DNA from: JABCPE02 sp963520375
GTDB lineage: Bacteria; Bacteroidota; Bacteroidia; Flavobacteriales; Weeksellaceae
Assembly (NCBI GenBank): GCA_963520375.1
Contig: CAUQQF010000014.1
Location: forward strand, 1-50,091
Length of the DNA: 50,091 bases
Reading direction: 5' to 3'
The translations under genes and the position numbers were made by a program. The first letter of the stretch is position 1, and each line of letters opens with the position of its first letter. Of the stretch, positions 48,735 to 50,091 are shown in pieces. The notes below the pieces were generated by a model, which made no database searches, was not told where the DNA came from, and was given only the letters and a program-made list of their open reading frames with translations.

Positions 48735-49964
48735 TTGAAGTTTCCTATTTATTTTTCTAAAAAAATTGCGTTCTCCAAAGATAATAAAAATAATCTTTCA
48801 CGCATAATTATTTTCATCGGAAGACTGTCCGTTGCCCTAGGGATAGTGGTTTCACTGATTACCATATCCACAGGTCTCGGCTCTAAAAAAGCCATCAAAA
48901 ACAAGATGGGCGATTTCAGCGGACATATTTCTATAAAATCCACGAAATCAAATACTTCCTATAATTCTTCGGTTTTAGACCAAGAAAATTTTGATATAAA
49001 GGAACTAAAAAAAATACCCGAAGTAGAAACGGCACAATCCTACGCATCTCTCAGCGGAATTCTCAGAACCAAAGAGAATTTTGCTGGAATTATCCTAAAA
49101 GGCGTGGGCAAGGATTTTGACAAAAATCGTTTCCAAAAATTCATCACTTCAGGCGAAATCCCTGATTATACAGAAAAAGGATACAATAATGACATTATGC
49201 TTTCTGAGCAAATCGCCAAAGGCCTGCACCTGAAAGTAAATGACAGCATCACAGCCGTTTTCTCCAAAGAAGACCAAAAACCGATTTATAGAAAATTCGT
49301 AGTAAAAGCCATCTACAACACTGATATCAAACTCATTGATGAGTTATTTGTCATCGGCGATATCAACCATGTCCGTAAAATCCAGAATATGGGAAAAACC
49401 GACATCGGCGGTGTGGACATTTTCCTAAAAGATTTTGATAAAACAGATGCTGTTTTCCCACAAGTAGAAAAAATCATTGGCTACAAAAACTACACAGAAA
49501 AAACTACTGACAAATACCCTCAAATCCTGCAATGGATAGAGATTTTTGATACGAATATCTCTGTAATTCTGGGCATTATGCTGGTAGTAGTGGTTATCAA
49601 TATCATCATGGTGCTGCTGATTTTGATTATTGAAAGAACCAACTCCATCGGTGTATTGAAAACCTTAGGTGCGGACAACAACCAGATTCGTGCGATATTC
49701 ATCAACTACACCCTGCTCATCATCATCCCTGGGCTGATTGTAGGAAATCTTATCGGAATAGGTTTACTATTGATTCAGAAATATTTTGGTATTATTAAAC
49801 TCAACCCAAAAGAATACTACATCAGCACCGTGCCAGTGGATTTGAATTTAGGCTACATCCTTGCTCTTTCGCTGGGAATATTGGTAGTTTCAGCCATATC
49901 GCTAATAGTACCGAGCTACCTCATCAGTAGAATTTCTCCTGCCAAAGTAGTGAAATACAACTAA
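48735..49964 (+). CDS. ABC transporter permease, LolE/FtsX-type
   Basis: A 409-residue inner membrane protein: one membrane helix near the start (about 23-45, IIIFIGRLSVALGIVVSLITIS), a large periplasmic domain (about 50-275), and three C-terminal helices of the FtsX domain with the signature ILIIERTNSIGVLKTLGADNNQIRAIF (about 297-323). This is the layout of LolC/LolE lipoprotein-release or MacB-type permeases. Its ATPase is not in the window. Start: TTG 48735 (KFPIYFSKKIAFSKD is the usual family start) fits the promoter box; ATT or the TTG at 48714 are less likely. Possibly for lipoprotein transport; inference. Confidence 0.85.
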   Translation: MKFPIYFSKKIAFSKDNKNNLSRIIIFIGRLSVALGIVVSLITISTGLGSKKAIKNKMGDFSGHISIKSTKSNTSYNSSVLDQENFDIKELKKIPEVETAQSYASLSGILRTKENFAGIILKGVGKDFDKNRFQKFITSGEIPDYTEKGYNNDIMLSEQIAKGLHLKVNDSITAVFSKEDQKPIYRKFVVKAIYNTDIKLIDELFVIGDINHVRKIQNMGKTDIGGVDIFLKDFDKTDAVFPQVEKIIGYKNYTEKTTDKYPQILQWIEIFDTNISVILGIMLVVVVINIIMVLLILIIERTNSIGVLKTLGADNNQIRAIFINYTLLIIIPGLIVGNLIGIGLLLIQKYFGIIKLNPKEYYISTVPVDLNLGYILALSLGILVVSAISLIVPSYLISRISPAKVVKYN

Positions 49965-49978
49965 TAACGATATTCTCA

Positions 49979-50091
49979 TCAGCCATTTATAATCGGTTGA
50001 TACGCCAAGCATTTGTCTACTACTTCCTCTACGGTAGGGTCGTAGGAGGAAATATCCATAGTGCGGGCGTTGTAGTTTTCCGGATAGAAGA
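49979..50091 (-). CDS. C-terminal end of an unidentified gene (cut by window edge)
   Basis: A reverse-strand frame enters from the right edge and ends in TGA at 49979-49981, 14 bases after the convergent permease. It codes 36 residues, FYPENYNARTMDIS and then YDPTVEEVVDKCLAYQPIING, which look like a real protein end (balanced, no stops). I do not recognise the family. Only the next window can identify it. Confidence 0.6.
   Translation of the reverse strand, partial: FYPENYNARTMDISSYDPTVEEVVDKCLAYQPIING

Noticed and set aside
1..50091. Search for insertion sequences, CRISPR arrays, phage, toxin-antitoxin pairs, tRNA or rRNA
   Set aside because: None seen: no transposase or Cas motifs, no spaced repeats, no tRNA-like cloverleaf ends noticed by eye. 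A tRNA or CRISPR program would settle this.

Overview
The window looks like chromosomal housekeeping DNA from a flavobacterium (Bacteroidota, Flavobacteriia), most likely the Chryseobacterium/Riemerella/Bergeyella group (Weeksellaceae); the genus is a guess. The reasons are AT-rich DNA, many promoter-like TAnnTTTG boxes (the Bacteroidota -7 consensus), no clear Shine-Dalgarno sequences, lipoproteins with an acidic stretch after the lipid cysteine, a TonB-dependent receptor, and family-specific genes such as DUF3098 next to ftsX. I see no insertion sequence, phage, CRISPR array, tRNA or rRNA.

Layout. 1-5,250: the start of a dGTPase gene (cut by the left edge), a secreted WG-repeat protein, and a ribonucleotide reductase operon (nrdB, three small genes, nrdA). 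5,400-10,950: ATP synthase operon atpB-E-F-H-A-G plus an upstream membrane protein; atpD and atpC are not here. 10,970-13,830: S4 RNA-binding protein, RecO, and a 5'-nucleotidase split into two genes. 14,000-20,050: dapA, two tandem PAP2 phosphatases, a CBS protein, a sugar aminotransferase, a small exported protein and galE. 20,090-24,340: a probable metal-uptake locus (His/Cys-rich small protein, TonB receptor, two paralogous lipoproteins). 24,366-29,330: truB, uppP, DUF3098 and ftsX, divergent from rsmA-mgtE. 29,380-34,430: outer membrane protein, secG, and a DUF2339/DUF3999 pair. 34,430-42,430: RsmB-like methyltransferase, DUF4139 protein, a duplicated small membrane gene downstream of prfC, a lipocalin-like lipoprotein, and lpxK-punA. 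42,500-50,091: lipoprotein, RNase G, a 30-residue basic protein, HU, mutY, comF, a NamZ-like muramidase, a LolE/FtsX-type permease, and the end of one unidentified gene.

Functional themes are nucleotide metabolism (dgt, nrdAB, 5'-nucleotidase, punA), energy (ATP synthase), envelope building (uppP, lpxK, galE, PAP2, ftsX, NamZ, secG) and RNA/ribosome work (truB, rsmA, RsmB-like, rng, prfC).

No wholly new multi-gene system stands out. The points most worth a second look are a long hairpin between atpE and atpF, the TonB-receptor/lipoprotein locus with a half-site cluster upstream, a tandem duplication that left a fossil prfC tail, a reductase operon with three unexplained genes and no visible ATP-cone, an 11-bp inverted repeat over the DUF2339 promoter, and a SusC-plug-like stretch inside the DUF4139 protein.
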